DNA of 64,000 bases, taken from assembly GCA_030431715.1 (NCBI GenBank), contig JAUIIO010000008.1, positions 86,441-150,440 of the forward strand, read 5' to 3'. Positions within the stretch are counted from its first letter, which is position 1. Each line of letters begins with the position of its first letter. The notes under the pieces were generated by a model that saw only the letters and a program-made list of their open reading frames with translations, had not been told where the DNA came from and ran no database searches. Source of the stretch: a bacterium (GTDB lineage: Bacteria; Bdellovibrionota_C; UBA2361; RFPC01). Positions 6,936-15,751 of the stretch are shown here, one piece after another. A program made the translations under genes and the position numbers.

Positions 6936-8798
6936 ATGCCGTTAACCCTAGGTAGTAATATCTCGTCGCTGAGGAGCCAGAGAAGGCTTTCGCAGAGCAG
7001 CGAACAGCTGGGGCTTGTCTTTGAGCGGTTAAGCAGTGGGCAGCGAATTAATAAAGCAAGCGATGACGCAGCTGGTCTAGCGATAGCAGACAATTTACGC
7101 ACTGATAGCCGGGTATATACACAAGGTATACGAAATCTAAACGACGGACTTTCCGTACTTAATATAGCCGATGGTGCCCTCTCTGAACTCTCTGGTATCA
7201 CAACTCGTCTATTAGAACTCGCCGAACAGTCTGCTAATGGAGTCTTTAGCAAATCGCAAAGAGAATCTCTAAACGCCGAAGCTCAAGCATTAAAAGATGA
7301 ATTTTTTCGCATATCCAAGAGCACCGAATTTAATGACAGAGTGCTCTTCAGTGGAAGCTATGGGGAATTAAGACTACAAGCCGGCTACGGCGCTGAGGGC
7401 TCAATTGTTAATGGGCTTGGAGGTGCTATTGGAACAGGGCAGCTTGAGGACGCAAGTACATACACTGTGGCATCTGGAACCTCTGACGTTACCACAGGCG
7501 ACTTTAATGGAGACGGTCATTCAGATTTGGTCATAGCTAACTCGGGAAGCGATAATGTAAGCATACTCCTTGGAAATGGTTCAGGTGGCTTTGGTTCTGC
7601 TACTGATTATTCAGTTGGGAACAATCCTCGTTCGGTTGATACTGGTGATTTCAACAACGATGGCATTTTGGATCTCGTAACAAGCGACAACAGCGATAAC
7701 ACTGTAAGCATACTGCTGGGTAACGGTAATGGCACATTCGGCACAAACGCTACCTTTAGTATAGGAAATGGCTCTCAATCTGCTACCGTTGGAGACGTAA
7801 ACAATGACGGCAACCTAGATATCGTAAGTGGTAACTCTACCGATAGCACCGTAAGTGTGCTGCTCGGACAAGGGGATGGCTCATTTGCTACTGCAATATC
7901 TTATGCGGCGGGAATACAGGCCTCAAGCGTTGTTATTGGCGACTTTAATAACGACGGAGTTACCGATCTCGCTACACGCGCAACAAGTGCTATAAGCATC
8001 CTTTTAGGGCAAGGTAGTGGCAGCTTTGGCTCTGCCTCTACTTTTACAGTAGCTGGAGTGGGTATTGGCGAGGCAGAGCTTGTTGCAGGAGATTTTAATA
8101 ATGACGGGGCTTTGGATCTTGCCGCGAACAAAGGCGATCTTCCCGGATCGATAAGTATATTTTTGGGTCAGGGTGACGCAACCTTTGGCGCTGCGATTTC
8201 AGTATCTACCGGGGCAGCCCGGCCGGATGATCTAGCGACTGGAGACTTTAATGGTGACGGGATATTAGATATTATTTCAGCAAATGCGTGGAGCACACAG
8301 GTAAGTGTGCTGATAGGGCAAGGAAATGGTCAGTTTGATGCATCCACATACTCCGCGGGAACAGGTGAAAACGTAGCGGCTGATGACTTTAATGGCGATG
8401 GCGTGCTCGATGTTGTAACCATAGCAGACTCAGGAACATCAGCCTTTGTATTGCTAGGCTCGACAGCCGACGGCGTAGCACCACTACTTGATTTTTCTCT
8501 CGAAACTCAAGCATATGCCCTACAAGCTCTTCCAATATTTTCTCGTAAGCTTAACAGCATTGCCGAACAGAGAGGACAAATAGGTGCCTTTATGGCAAGA
8601 GTAAGTACAGCAAGGGACGTACTTACGGTATCTACTGAGAACTATACCTCCGCTGAAGGACGGATTCGTGATGTGGACGTATCTCAAGAAAGTGCAAACC
8701 TCACTCGGCTAAACCTGCTCCAGCAAGCAAGTGCCGCTGTACTCGCACAAGCAAATCAGCAACCAGCTGTAGCACTTCAGTTACTACAGCAAAGCTAA
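6936..8798 (+). CDS. Flagellin with an FG-GAP/VCBS-like beta-propeller as its variable domain
   Basis: Residues 1-150 are a typical flagellin D0/D1 N-terminus (LGSNISSLRSQRRL, RLSSGQRINKASDDAAGLAI, GIRNLNDGLSVLNIADGAL) and residues about 520-620 a typical flagellin C-terminus (ARDVLTVSTENYTSAEGRIR, then LLQQASAAVLAQANQQP). Between them, about 173-510, are seven repeats of roughly 49 residues. Each carries the calcium-binding D-F/V-N-G/N-D-G-x-x-D signature (near residues 189, 238, 287, 336, 386, 437 and 484) followed by VSILLGxGxGxF. Seven such repeats are enough for a complete seven-bladed FG-GAP propeller. The ends should polymerise into the flagellar filament and the propeller should face outward. 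No other flagellar gene lies in the window. A sigma-28 promoter is present upstream; the Shine-Dalgarno is weak. Confidence 0.92.
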   Translation: MPLTLGSNISSLRSQRRLSQSSEQLGLVFERLSSGQRINKASDDAAGLAIADNLRTDSRVYTQGIRNLNDGLSVLNIADGALSELSGITTRLLELAEQSANGVFSKSQRESLNAEAQALKDEFFRISKSTEFNDRVLFSGSYGELRLQAGYGAEGSIVNGLGGAIGTGQLEDASTYTVASGTSDVTTGDFNGDGHSDLVIANSGSDNVSILLGNGSGGFGSATDYSVGNNPRSVDTGDFNNDGILDLVTSDNSDNTVSILLGNGNGTFGTNATFSIGNGSQSATVGDVNNDGNLDIVSGNSTDSTVSVLLGQGDGSFATAISYAAGIQASSVVIGDFNNDGVTDLATRATSAISILLGQGSGSFGSASTFTVAGVGIGEAELVAGDFNNDGALDLAANKGDLPGSISIFLGQGDATFGAAISVSTGAARPDDLATGDFNGDGILDIISANAWSTQVSVLIGQGNGQFDASTYSAGTGENVAADDFNGDGVLDVVTIADSGTSAFVLLGSTADGVAPLLDFSLETQAYALQALPIFSRKLNSIAEQRGQIGAFMARVSTARDVLTVSTENYTSAEGRIRDVDVSQESANLTRLNLLQQASAAVLAQANQQPAVALQLLQQS

Positions 8799-9006
8799 CG
8801 GTACGGACTCTCAGAATAATTATATAGATTATTCCTACATATGATATGAGATCTTGCCCTCGCTTGCTTACATCAATGAAATCGCGATGATGTATGAATG
8901 GATCAACAAGGAGATAAGTGCGCTTTGCTCAGCGGTCCAAAATCATTTATCCTATCAGGCCAAAGGTTCTGGCTTATTCTTAGCAACGTTAACATATGAG
9001 GTTAGT

Positions 9007-9438
9007 ATGGGTACTCAGCAGAAAGTGACTGCGGGTGATAAAACGTGCTGTGTAGTTCCGGCGAAACGGAACTTCATGAGGACGATAGACTATCCTTGCG
9101 AACACGCCGGTCCGGTCAGGTACCGGATCATGCTCTACGGACGCCTTTCTCGAACGATATTCACACGGGGAAAAGAGTGCGGTGAATGCTTTCTCCTTAA
9201 ACAAAAGGAAGCTTCTATTCAGTGTGCATTCTGTGATGAGCATATCGTTCCTGGCGACACCGTGGCTTACTACTTTCCAGCAGATGAGAGCATGGTCAAG
9301 CCGCACGCCTTCCGTAGGGAGGATGGGGCTGTGGTCGCCGGAAAGTGCTGCGCCGACTGGGAAGCGCTGAGCGGCCGCTGGAACGGTACGGGCTCAGACC
9401 CGATCGACTGGTCCAAGCACGTACGTCACGTACTGTAG
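9007..9438 (+). CDS. Small cysteine-rich protein, possible zinc ribbon
   Basis: The reading frame extends upstream to 8854, but ATG 9007 is preferred because GAGG lies five bases before it. The 143-residue product has eight cysteines, including CGEC and CAFC about 15 residues apart, which could form a zinc ribbon, and a KCCADW segment. Its 3' half is clearly more GC-rich than the neighbouring genes, with unusual codon choice, a mild hint of separate origin. No family is recognised. Confidence 0.5.
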   Translation: MGTQQKVTAGDKTCCVVPAKRNFMRTIDYPCEHAGPVRYRIMLYGRLSRTIFTRGKECGECFLLKQKEASIQCAFCDEHIVPGDTVAYYFPADESMVKPHAFRREDGAVVAGKCCADWEALSGRWNGTGSDPIDWSKHVRHVL

Positions 9439-9465
9439 TCACATGACGGTTTTCAAGATACTTAC

Positions 9466-9490
9466 GCCGCCTCGATTAACATCAGGCGGC
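9466..9490 (+). terminator. Hairpin after the Cys-rich gene, likely terminator
   Basis: GCCGCCT and AGGCGGC form a seven-pair stem with an 11-base loop, 27 bases after the stop codon, followed by ATTTATCT. The T tract is short, so termination may be partial. Confidence 0.5.
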
Positions 9491-9493
9491 ATT

Positions 9494-9521
9494 TATCTGT
9501 CTACTATTATCTGTCTACTAT
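9494..9521. repeat. Two tandem copies of a 14-base unit
   Basis: TATCTGTCTACTAT occurs twice back to back, directly after the hairpin at 9466-9490. It may be a recent slippage duplication or a paired binding site. Confidence 0.7.
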
Positions 9522-9632
9522 GCAAACTCTGGTTATGAATAAAGTACTCTACAAAAGACTTGACCTTTCTTTTGTCTTGCTTTTTAAAGTTTGTGTGCTA
9601 GTAGAAAGATAATTCTTTTTGTGCAGTACTCT

Positions 9633-10823
9633 ATGAACATTCACAGCCACTCTCCCGCAAATACAACCACTATGCATGAACTCGTACCAGGAGTAGAGCT
9701 AGATTTTGAACCAAGTCATAAATGGCTCTCACGCATAGCCGATCTTCCCAAAAGCCCAATTGCGCACGAAGTCGAAGAACGATTAAGCAGTGAACTCCTT
9801 CTGTCACGCACCTCTCCTGACTTTTCAAGACAACTTGTTGAAGTAACCAGTACATATGGCTTTGCTGTCATTCATAATCCTGAGATTGATGACTCCCTCT
9901 TTGATGAAACGTATTCGGTGATGGAAGAACTCTTTGCCCAAGGCCCTGAGTACCTTGAGCAATTTGGCCGGCCAGGAGTGGGAAGAGATGATGGCTATAT
10001 TCCTCCAGCTACAGAGGTATCAACTTCTGCTTCCGGAAAAACACAGGCGAATGTTTTTCAGTTTATTCACCGGGTTGCTGACCTTTCACGTAATAAACGG
10101 ATTAACGATGAACTGGGCCGTACATTCCAAGAAAAATCGGATGCGATGATAACTGCACTCTATAAAGAACTTGAGGAGACTTGCAGGAGCTTGGCCATCG
10201 GCTTAAGGGATAAAAACTTTCGCGCTCCTGATGGCAACTCTATACTTCCAGATGATTTTTTTACTGATCTTATGAGGGGTCATGATGGATCACCTTCTGA
10301 GCTCACCCTTGCTCGATTAACCCACTGCCACGCCGTAGACCTCGCCGATAGAGAGATCACCGGCTGCTCCATGGCACACACAGATCTTAATTTTGTTACC
10401 ATTCTTCCTCGTCCAACTTCACCGCTTCAACTCTGGTATAACGATAAGCAAAATCCAGAGAATTCCGGATATGTCGAGCTAAAGACCCCACCTGCATCTT
10501 TTACTCTCAATATGGGAGATCAGGCGGAGATACTTACCGGCGGTTATTTACAATCAACTCCCCACCGCGTGATTGCACCTGTTGGTGTCGATAGATATTC
10601 AATCATTCTTTTTGGTGGGCTAAGAAAAGATGTCGATCTCTTAAAAAACAAACTCACTCAACCAGATGGGAAAGAGAGATGTTCAAGATTTGAGCAAGAG
10701 ACCCTCCCACGTATTTCCAGCCTTTTAACGGCAGAGATATTTACAGAACTTAGAAAGTCAGATATCGGTCTGATTAGCGCTGAGGAAGCAGCAAAGCTTG
10801 GATTTAAAGCCCTAAGTCGTTAA
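9633..10823 (+). CDS. 2-oxoglutarate/Fe(II)-dependent oxygenase, isopenicillin-N-synthase-like
   Basis: The C-terminal half carries the double-stranded beta-helix signature of the family: HTDLNFVTILPRP (iron ligands His and Asp), then STPHRVIAP (third ligand His) and RYSIILFGG (Arg-x-Ser that holds 2-oxoglutarate). The N-terminal DIOX_N-like part includes YGFAVIHNPEI. Enzymes of this family hydroxylate, desaturate or cyclise small molecules using O2; the substrate cannot be read from the sequence. The frame opens at a TTG at 9591, but ATG 9633 gives a more natural 396-residue protein; no strong Shine-Dalgarno decides this. The gene stands alone, followed by a lipoprotein gene after 29 bases. 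Confidence 0.85.
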   Translation: MNIHSHSPANTTTMHELVPGVELDFEPSHKWLSRIADLPKSPIAHEVEERLSSELLLSRTSPDFSRQLVEVTSTYGFAVIHNPEIDDSLFDETYSVMEELFAQGPEYLEQFGRPGVGRDDGYIPPATEVSTSASGKTQANVFQFIHRVADLSRNKRINDELGRTFQEKSDAMITALYKELEETCRSLAIGLRDKNFRAPDGNSILPDDFFTDLMRGHDGSPSELTLARLTHCHAVDLADREITGCSMAHTDLNFVTILPRPTSPLQLWYNDKQNPENSGYVELKTPPASFTLNMGDQAEILTGGYLQSTPHRVIAPVGVDRYSIILFGGLRKDVDLLKNKLTQPDGKERCSRFEQETLPRISSLLTAEIFTELRKSDIGLISAEEAAKLGFKALSR

Positions 10824-10852
10824 TATAGAGCACTTCAATATTGGAGCTTCTT

Positions 10853-11290
10853 ATGAAAAAGCAGATACTCATTTTCATACTATCACTCTTCCTATTATGG
10901 GGCTGTGGAGGTTCTAGCAGTAGCGATCCTACTGGCCTAAATGGTTTCTGGAAAGGAGAGCTCCTGCAAACATCACTCTCCTGCGGTGGTCATTTCATTG
11001 CTGCATGTTCAGGGTGTAAGCAGAGAGATATCTTACTCTATGTGACCGGGGCTACTGACACTGTTGGTTCAGAGATTGAAGTCGAAGATGGCGAATGCCT
11101 TCTAAACGGCACTCAAACAGAAGAAGGATTTGAAGCTATCCCAGCCGAAGGCTGCTCTGATTCCACAAAAATGATGCGATTTAGCATGAGCGAAGACGGC
11201 ACAGCGTACGTCAGTATTTCTTTTGATACGAACACTGAGGAAGTTGTAGGCTGTATCGGTACATACGGTGCGAATTTAGAACGAGACTAG
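10853..11290 (+). CDS. Small lipoprotein with multiple cysteines
   Basis: ATG 10853 is preferred over an in-frame TTG at 10841 because GGAG at 10843 then serves as Shine-Dalgarno. The 145-residue product begins MKKQILIFILSLFLLWGCGG, a lipoprotein signal with cysteine in a lipobox-like LLWGC, followed by a Ser linker. The mature part has seven or more further cysteines (SCGGHFIAACSGCKQRD, GECLL, EGCSD, VVGCIG), suggesting disulfides in the periplasm or outer membrane. The function is unknown. Confidence 0.75.
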   Translation: MKKQILIFILSLFLLWGCGGSSSSDPTGLNGFWKGELLQTSLSCGGHFIAACSGCKQRDILLYVTGATDTVGSEIEVEDGECLLNGTQTEEGFEAIPAEGCSDSTKMMRFSMSEDGTAYVSISFDTNTEEVVGCIGTYGANLERD

Positions 11291-11321
11291 TATCTCTCGC
11301 TTTCTATCTGGCTCAAACAAC

Positions 11322-11873
11322 ATGACACAGAGAAAGACTCTACACATCGATGCGCTAAGCGGCTATGAACCAGAGATTGGTCGTTGGCTGTGTGCGCTGG
11401 AACAAGTCCGCGAGCGGACTCTTCATCTTATAAGTGATCTTGACCAACGCACACTTGATTGGAGAGGTGAAGCAGGCAAAGAGAATTCGATTAGCTCCCT
11501 CCTTTATCACGTCGCGCTGGTTGAAGTATCATGGTTATTTTATGATATCTTACTTCAAGACTTCCCTCCTGAGATTGCAGATAACTTCCCATATCCGATG
11601 GCAACAAATAACGCCGTGACTCACATTGAGGGGCTTACGCTAGAGGATCACCTGACGAAGCTCCAGAGCTCACGCTCTACTTTCCAAAAACACTTTAAGA
11701 ATATGACACTTAAAGATTGGAGATCTTTTCGCAGCCCACCTGAGGATGACTACAGGGTAACACCCGAATGGGCTGTATTTCATCTGATAGAGCACGAAGC
11801 AGGCCATGCTGCTCAAATCAGCTCACTTTCAAAAAGAGTGAAAAGACAGCTGCTTAGTGAAGAAAAATCATAG
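11322..11873 (+). CDS. DinB/YfiT-like four-helix metal-binding protein
   Basis: The 183-residue protein has the spacing typical of the DinB-like superfamily: a first histidine in SSLLYHVALVEVSWL (about residue 63) and a C-terminal HEAGHAAQ (His158 and His162). Together these form the three-His metal site of that fold. The family includes thiol S-transferases and proteins of unknown activity, so no substrate is offered. It reads in the same direction as the lipoprotein upstream (31-base gap) and the M11-like protease downstream, but there is no sign of a shared role. Confidence 0.75.
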   Translation: MTQRKTLHIDALSGYEPEIGRWLCALEQVRERTLHLISDLDQRTLDWRGEAGKENSISSLLYHVALVEVSWLFYDILLQDFPPEIADNFPYPMATNNAVTHIEGLTLEDHLTKLQSSRSTFQKHFKNMTLKDWRSFRSPPEDDYRVTPEWAVFHLIEHEAGHAAQISSLSKRVKRQLLSEEKS

Positions 11874-11939
11874 GCCGCTCAACTTTCATCCTCACACAAG
11901 ACACTTTAGCCCTGCACTCTTCCAGTCGATGAATATGAA

Positions 11940-13535
11940 ATGCTCTCACAGTTCTATAAATCGCTCATAATCCTATCAGTACCCCTCTTTCTGCTCGCAT
12001 CATCCGCTGCTGCTCAAAAACGAGAAGGAGTGATTGAGCATCTGCGAGTTGATACCATGGAGAACAGCGACTCAACTCTTATTCCTCGCATTCGATCAGA
12101 TGACAACAGAATCTTCGAACTTCCATCAGCGTTTGCTGAGAGCTTCTCTCCGCGTACTCGCGTTGAATTTTCACTTTCAGATTTTAGAAATAGCGATCTT
12201 AATGCAGAAGCACTCGAAGATAACATCACAATCATTAAAAACCCGGGCGAGCTTACCGATCTTCAACACCGAGCGCTTATAGTAAAACTCTCTTTCAACG
12301 ATGGCGACGTGGCTTGCGGGAACAAGAAGCTCAGTAAAATCCTCTATAAAGCAAAGAAAAATGTTCGTGACTGGTTTCTTGAAACAAGCTTTCAGAATGT
12401 AGATTTTAACTTTGATGGCGATCTCGATGGAAACCTAGATATAGCTTCAGTAAATATTGATCAATCTGTATCTGGTGAATGCGACTATGATAGTTGGGCA
12501 TCAGAAGCTGATAGTGCCTTGGAAGAAGAGGGCTACGTATTAGATGACTATGAGCACATTACCTACCTAGTGCCGGAATCTACCGCATGCGATTGGGGCG
12601 GGCTTGGCACTGTATCCTGTGGTGATGCTTGCCGAATCTGGATTCGGGGCTGTAAAAACAAATCTCTCTATATGCATGAGTACGGTCACAATTTGGGATT
12701 TGATCACGCCTCTCTGGATGAAGACGGAGACGAGGAATCAGATAGCGAATATGGTGACCTATCATGTCCTATGGGCACAGCACTTGAATCATATAGACAT
12801 TTTAACGGACCGCATAAGGCTCAAGCTGGCTGGATCCCGGATGAACAGATTGTTGAATACGATAACGATACCCACATTCAACTGTCTGCTGTTGAGCTAA
12901 GTCCCGAATCCCTGACCGAAGAAGCCCTTACTGCACCCGTAACGGAGTCTGGACAAGTCGCAAAGCTCCCTATAGCCGAGAGTAAAGTTGGTTTTGTCGT
13001 CCTCGAAAACTACTATGCATCGTTCCGTAGAAAAAAAGGAAAATACTCCAAAAAACTTTCTAAAAGTTACGTTAATGCTATCACCATTCATAAAAAGCAC
13101 GTGCTTTCTGGCCAAACAATAGAAGTCGCAACACTAACAGAACCTGACCAAAGCTTTATCGCCGAAAACGGCTCTCGTATTACCTACCTCGATCGAAACA
13201 AGGACAATGCTGTCATTTGGATGTCAGAAGCAGGCAATGCTGCTGAAACATTTACGCTAAGTGGCGATATAAAGCTTAAAAATGATTCTCCTGTCTCAGA
13301 GCAAGATCTTGAAAAAATGAGTATTGTTATAAAGAAAAAATATGTTCGAAACGGAGAAGCAATTACAATCATACCTGATAGCTCAGGGGCTTTTAATGCA
13401 TCTCTGCCTTACGGCACGTATATTCTTAAGTTTCGCTATCCCAAAAAACGCTACAAGTTAGCGAAAGGCAAAAAAAGGCAGTCCATCTTGGTTCAACAGA
13501 GCAATGAGCCTATTGCATATCGATTAAAAAAATAA
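11940..13535 (+). CDS. Secreted zinc metalloprotease, M11 (gametolysin)-like
   Basis: The 531-residue protein starts with a Sec signal peptide (cleavage near SSAAAQ). The zinc site HEYGHNLGFDH is at residues 246-256, and a Met-turn in YGDLSCPMG follows. This combination of HExxHxxGxxH and a cysteine-preceded Met-turn resembles peptidase family M11, known for gametolysin. An aspartate-rich loop (NFDGDLDGNLDIA) near 157 may bind calcium. The C-terminal 110 residues look like a carboxypeptidase-regulatory or beta-sandwich domain with a lysine-rich end (KKRYKLAKGKKRQ). No Shine-Dalgarno is obvious at ATG 11940. It faces a strong terminator shared with the convergent SYLF gene. Confidence 0.82.
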   Translation: MLSQFYKSLIILSVPLFLLASSAAAQKREGVIEHLRVDTMENSDSTLIPRIRSDDNRIFELPSAFAESFSPRTRVEFSLSDFRNSDLNAEALEDNITIIKNPGELTDLQHRALIVKLSFNDGDVACGNKKLSKILYKAKKNVRDWFLETSFQNVDFNFDGDLDGNLDIASVNIDQSVSGECDYDSWASEADSALEEEGYVLDDYEHITYLVPESTACDWGGLGTVSCGDACRIWIRGCKNKSLYMHEYGHNLGFDHASLDEDGDEESDSEYGDLSCPMGTALESYRHFNGPHKAQAGWIPDEQIVEYDNDTHIQLSAVELSPESLTEEALTAPVTESGQVAKLPIAESKVGFVVLENYYASFRRKKGKYSKKLSKSYVNAITIHKKHVLSGQTIEVATLTEPDQSFIAENGSRITYLDRNKDNAVIWMSEAGNAAETFTLSGDIKLKNDSPVSEQDLEKMSIVIKKKYVRNGEAITIIPDSSGAFNASLPYGTYILKFRYPKKRYKLAKGKKRQSILVQQSNEPIAYRLKK

Positions 13536-13551
13536 GCGCACTTCAAAAAAG

Positions 13552-13578
13552 CACCACTCCAAGGGGGTTGGAGTGGTG
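13552..13578 (-). terminator. Strong intrinsic terminator of the minus-strand SYLF gene
   Basis: CACCACTCCAA, GGGGG, TTGGAGTGGTG is a perfect 11-pair stem with a five-base loop. Read on the minus strand it is followed almost at once by TTTTTTG, the classic intrinsic form. It lies between two convergent genes and may also slow transcription from the plus strand. Confidence 0.85.
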
Positions 13579-13609
13579 TCATCGTTAAGCACTGTATCGA
13601 GTTCACAAC

Positions 13610-14365
13610 CTAAGACACTGAATCTTCTTCAGGAAGAAGTATCATAAGCTCTTTAACAACTGTCTCAGGCTCCTCAGACGGTTCTGCGCTGAGCGTTTTA
13701 TAAATGGTTTTCGCTTCATCCTGATAGAAAGCTTTCATTTCATCATCATCAGAAGCTACGTACGATCCAGTAAGACTCGCAGAAGCAAAGGCTCCTTCAG
13801 AATCACTATATACTTCTACATCGATACCTTCATCTTCACGAATCTCTGCACCATTTTGCTTTGTTCCAAAGACATAGTTCGACTCTGCAGTAAACATCAT
13901 CTTACCTTTTTTAAGCTGCTCAACGGCGTCTTTATCTTTGACAAGCATTACCACACTTGAACTTTTCACCCCAAGTTGTGCTCCCAGACTAGCGCCTCTC
14001 ATATCTACAAAGGCAACGTTACTCCACGACTTTCCGTTTTGTTTACAGGACGCTACGCCATCACCGTGCTTCCCACCAACAACAAGCGCAGCTTCAGTTA
14101 CTTCAGGAAATATCAGTACGCACTCAGCAGCCGTAAGTCTTTCTTTTGCGATCGCCGGAGATGAACCTGATATATATTCTTTAAGAGTGTCTCTAGAGGC
14201 AAGAATGAGCTCTGTCAGCTCTCCCTGAGCGACAGTTACCCCTTCTTCTGTCACTTTCATCGACTTACTTTCGGGGTTTGTAGGAGCTGCATGGAGCGCA
14301 GCTGGAAGTGTAATAAGCGCACCAAGTATAAAAGGAAGATGCTTCAAATGCTTTTGTAATGTCAT
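13610..14365 (-). CDS. Secreted SYLF (Ysc84-like) lipid-binding domain protein
   Basis: ATG 14365 is chosen because TTGGAGAA lies just upstream and the product then begins with a clean signal peptide (MTLQKHLKHLPFILGALITL, cleavage near ALHA); an earlier in-frame ATG at 14434 would bury this signal. The 251-residue protein contains a SYLF domain from about residue 60 to 210, with the typical AECVLIFPEVTEAALVVGGK and ASLGAQLGVKSSSVVMLV segments. SYLF proteins bind phosphoinositides in eukaryotes; the bacterial proteins are exported and of uncertain role. It lies downstream of thiH on the same strand but has its own start signals and terminator. Confidence 0.85.
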   Translation of the reverse strand: MTLQKHLKHLPFILGALITLPAALHAAPTNPESKSMKVTEEGVTVAQGELTELILASRDTLKEYISGSSPAIAKERLTAAECVLIFPEVTEAALVVGGKHGDGVASCKQNGKSWSNVAFVDMRGASLGAQLGVKSSSVVMLVKDKDAVEQLKKGKMMFTAESNYVFGTKQNGAEIREDEGIDVEVYSDSEGAFASASLTGSYVASDDDEMKAFYQDEAKTIYKTLSAEPSEEPETVVKELMILLPEEDSVS

Positions 14366-14452
14366 ATTAAATTCTCCAAATGTTAATGTACTACCATTAG
14401 CATCTGTCAGAACCAGCGCTATGAGCGCGATCATAATAGTGAAAAAAACACC

Positions 14453-15580
14453 CTAAATAGCTACAGAAAGCGCGCTATCCCAGTTTTTCCAGACAGGTTC
14501 AAGTCCTTTTCTCTCCAGCATCTTAATAACTTGAGAGGGACTTCTCTCATCGGATGTTGAAAATTGTTCAAGTGCTCTCTTGGGGTTTGTGTATCCACCA
14601 GGCTCAGTTTTTGAACCTGCGCTCATAGTAGTCGGGCCAAGTGTGACGACATTATCACGATAGTACTGGCTTTCTCGCGTTGAAAGAGAGAGCTCAAGAT
14701 CTTCATCAAAAATTCGAAAGGCGCATATAAGCTGCGTAAGCTCTCGCTCTCCAACATCAGAGGGGCCGTGCGTGACACCTTCTGCGGGACGCAGTCTCGG
14801 GAAAGAAATACTATAAGATGTCTTCCAGTACTTCTTACGAAGATACGTGAGATGAAGCGCTGTAAATGTTGAATCAACTCTCCAGTCTTCAAGACCGAGA
14901 AGTGCTCCGAGTCCAATCTTATCAATCCCAGCTGCCCCTAACCTGTCAGGTGTTTCAAGACGGTACACAAAATTTGATTTTTTACCTTTTGGGTGGTGAA
15001 TACGGTAGTTTTTTCGGTGATAGGTTTCTTGGTACACAAGTACGGCATCAAGCCCTTCGGCAATCAGCTCCTCGTACTCAGGCTGATCCAGAGGTTGAAC
15101 TTCTAACGAGAGGTGAGAAAATGTATTGCGACTGAGTTGGAGCACATTTTTAAAGTAATCCACACCAACAGTCTTATTTGCCTCACCACTAACAAGGAGC
15201 AGGTGATCAAACCCGAGCTTCTTAAGTGCTAACAGCTCCTCCCCGAACTCTATATCACTTAACGTCTTACGCTTTAGCTTATGATCGTAACTAAATCCAC
15301 AGTAGGTACAGATATTCTGACACTCATTTGAAACATAAAGCGGAGCATAGAGCTGAATTGTGTTTCCAAAGCGCTTCCGAGTAAGAGAGTAACTAAGCTT
15401 GGCCATGGATTCCAAGTACGGTGCAGCCGCTGGTGATACTAGGGCCATAAAATCGTGAAGATTACGGCCTCCACTCTTTGTGAGAGCAAGCTCTACATCA
15501 CGATCTGTTTTACTCGCAATACTGGTTTTAAGCTCTTCCCAGCTAAACTGCTCAAATACTCTTGTGAACGTATCCTTCAT
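14453..15580 (-). CDS. thiH: 2-iminoacetate synthase ThiH (radical SAM)
   Basis: ThiH splits tyrosine with SAM to give dehydroglycine for the thiazole ring of thiamine. The radical SAM cluster motif is CQNICTYC (CxxxCxxC) near residue 88, followed by GFSYDHKLKRKTL, typical of ThiH. The length, 375 residues, is normal. It is the last gene of the thi operon, separated from thiG by a 146-base mobile repeat. The right-hand end of that repeat supplies GGAG five bases before the ATG, so the present ribosome binding site seems repeat-derived. Confidence 0.95.
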   Translation of the reverse strand: MKDTFTRVFEQFSWEELKTSIASKTDRDVELALTKSGGRNLHDFMALVSPAAAPYLESMAKLSYSLTRKRFGNTIQLYAPLYVSNECQNICTYCGFSYDHKLKRKTLSDIEFGEELLALKKLGFDHLLLVSGEANKTVGVDYFKNVLQLSRNTFSHLSLEVQPLDQPEYEELIAEGLDAVLVYQETYHRKNYRIHHPKGKKSNFVYRLETPDRLGAAGIDKIGLGALLGLEDWRVDSTFTALHLTYLRKKYWKTSYSISFPRLRPAEGVTHGPSDVGERELTQLICAFRIFDEDLELSLSTRESQYYRDNVVTLGPTTMSAGSKTEPGGYTNPKRALEQFSTSDERSPSQVIKMLERKGLEPVWKNWDSALSVAI

Positions 15581-15726
15581 CCCTTCTCCGCGCTCTCCGC
15601 GTGCTCCTTGTTTATTTTAAAGTTTAATAACCGATTGCCATTTTTCGCAAACGCGGCCTGAGGTTTTTGTTTCCATAAGAACGATTAAAACACAGGAGTT
15701 CGCGGAGAGCGCGGAGAGCGCGGAGA
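15581..15726. repeat. CTCCGCG palindromic repeat, full copy 2, inside the thi operon
   Basis: One arm (CTCCGCGCTCTCCGCGTGC, next to CTCCTTGTTT) and the other (GGAGTTCGCGGAGAGCGCGG) are complementary and enclose about 85 bases with CGCAAACGCGGCC at the centre. It fills the gap between thiG and thiH almost exactly, with its end touching the thiH start codon. In the operon transcript it would fold into a long hairpin and might reduce thiH expression relative to the upstream genes. Confidence 0.85.
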
Positions 15727-15751
15727 TTAGGTGACCGGGGTAGCACATTGC

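Noticed and set aside
8854..9006. N-terminal extension of the Cys-rich protein
   Set aside because: ATG 9007 has a good Shine-Dalgarno; the upstream part has none and looks non-coding.
13938..14228. Forward frame of 96 codons
   Set aside because: Antisense to the SYLF gene, whose protein features are unmistakable.
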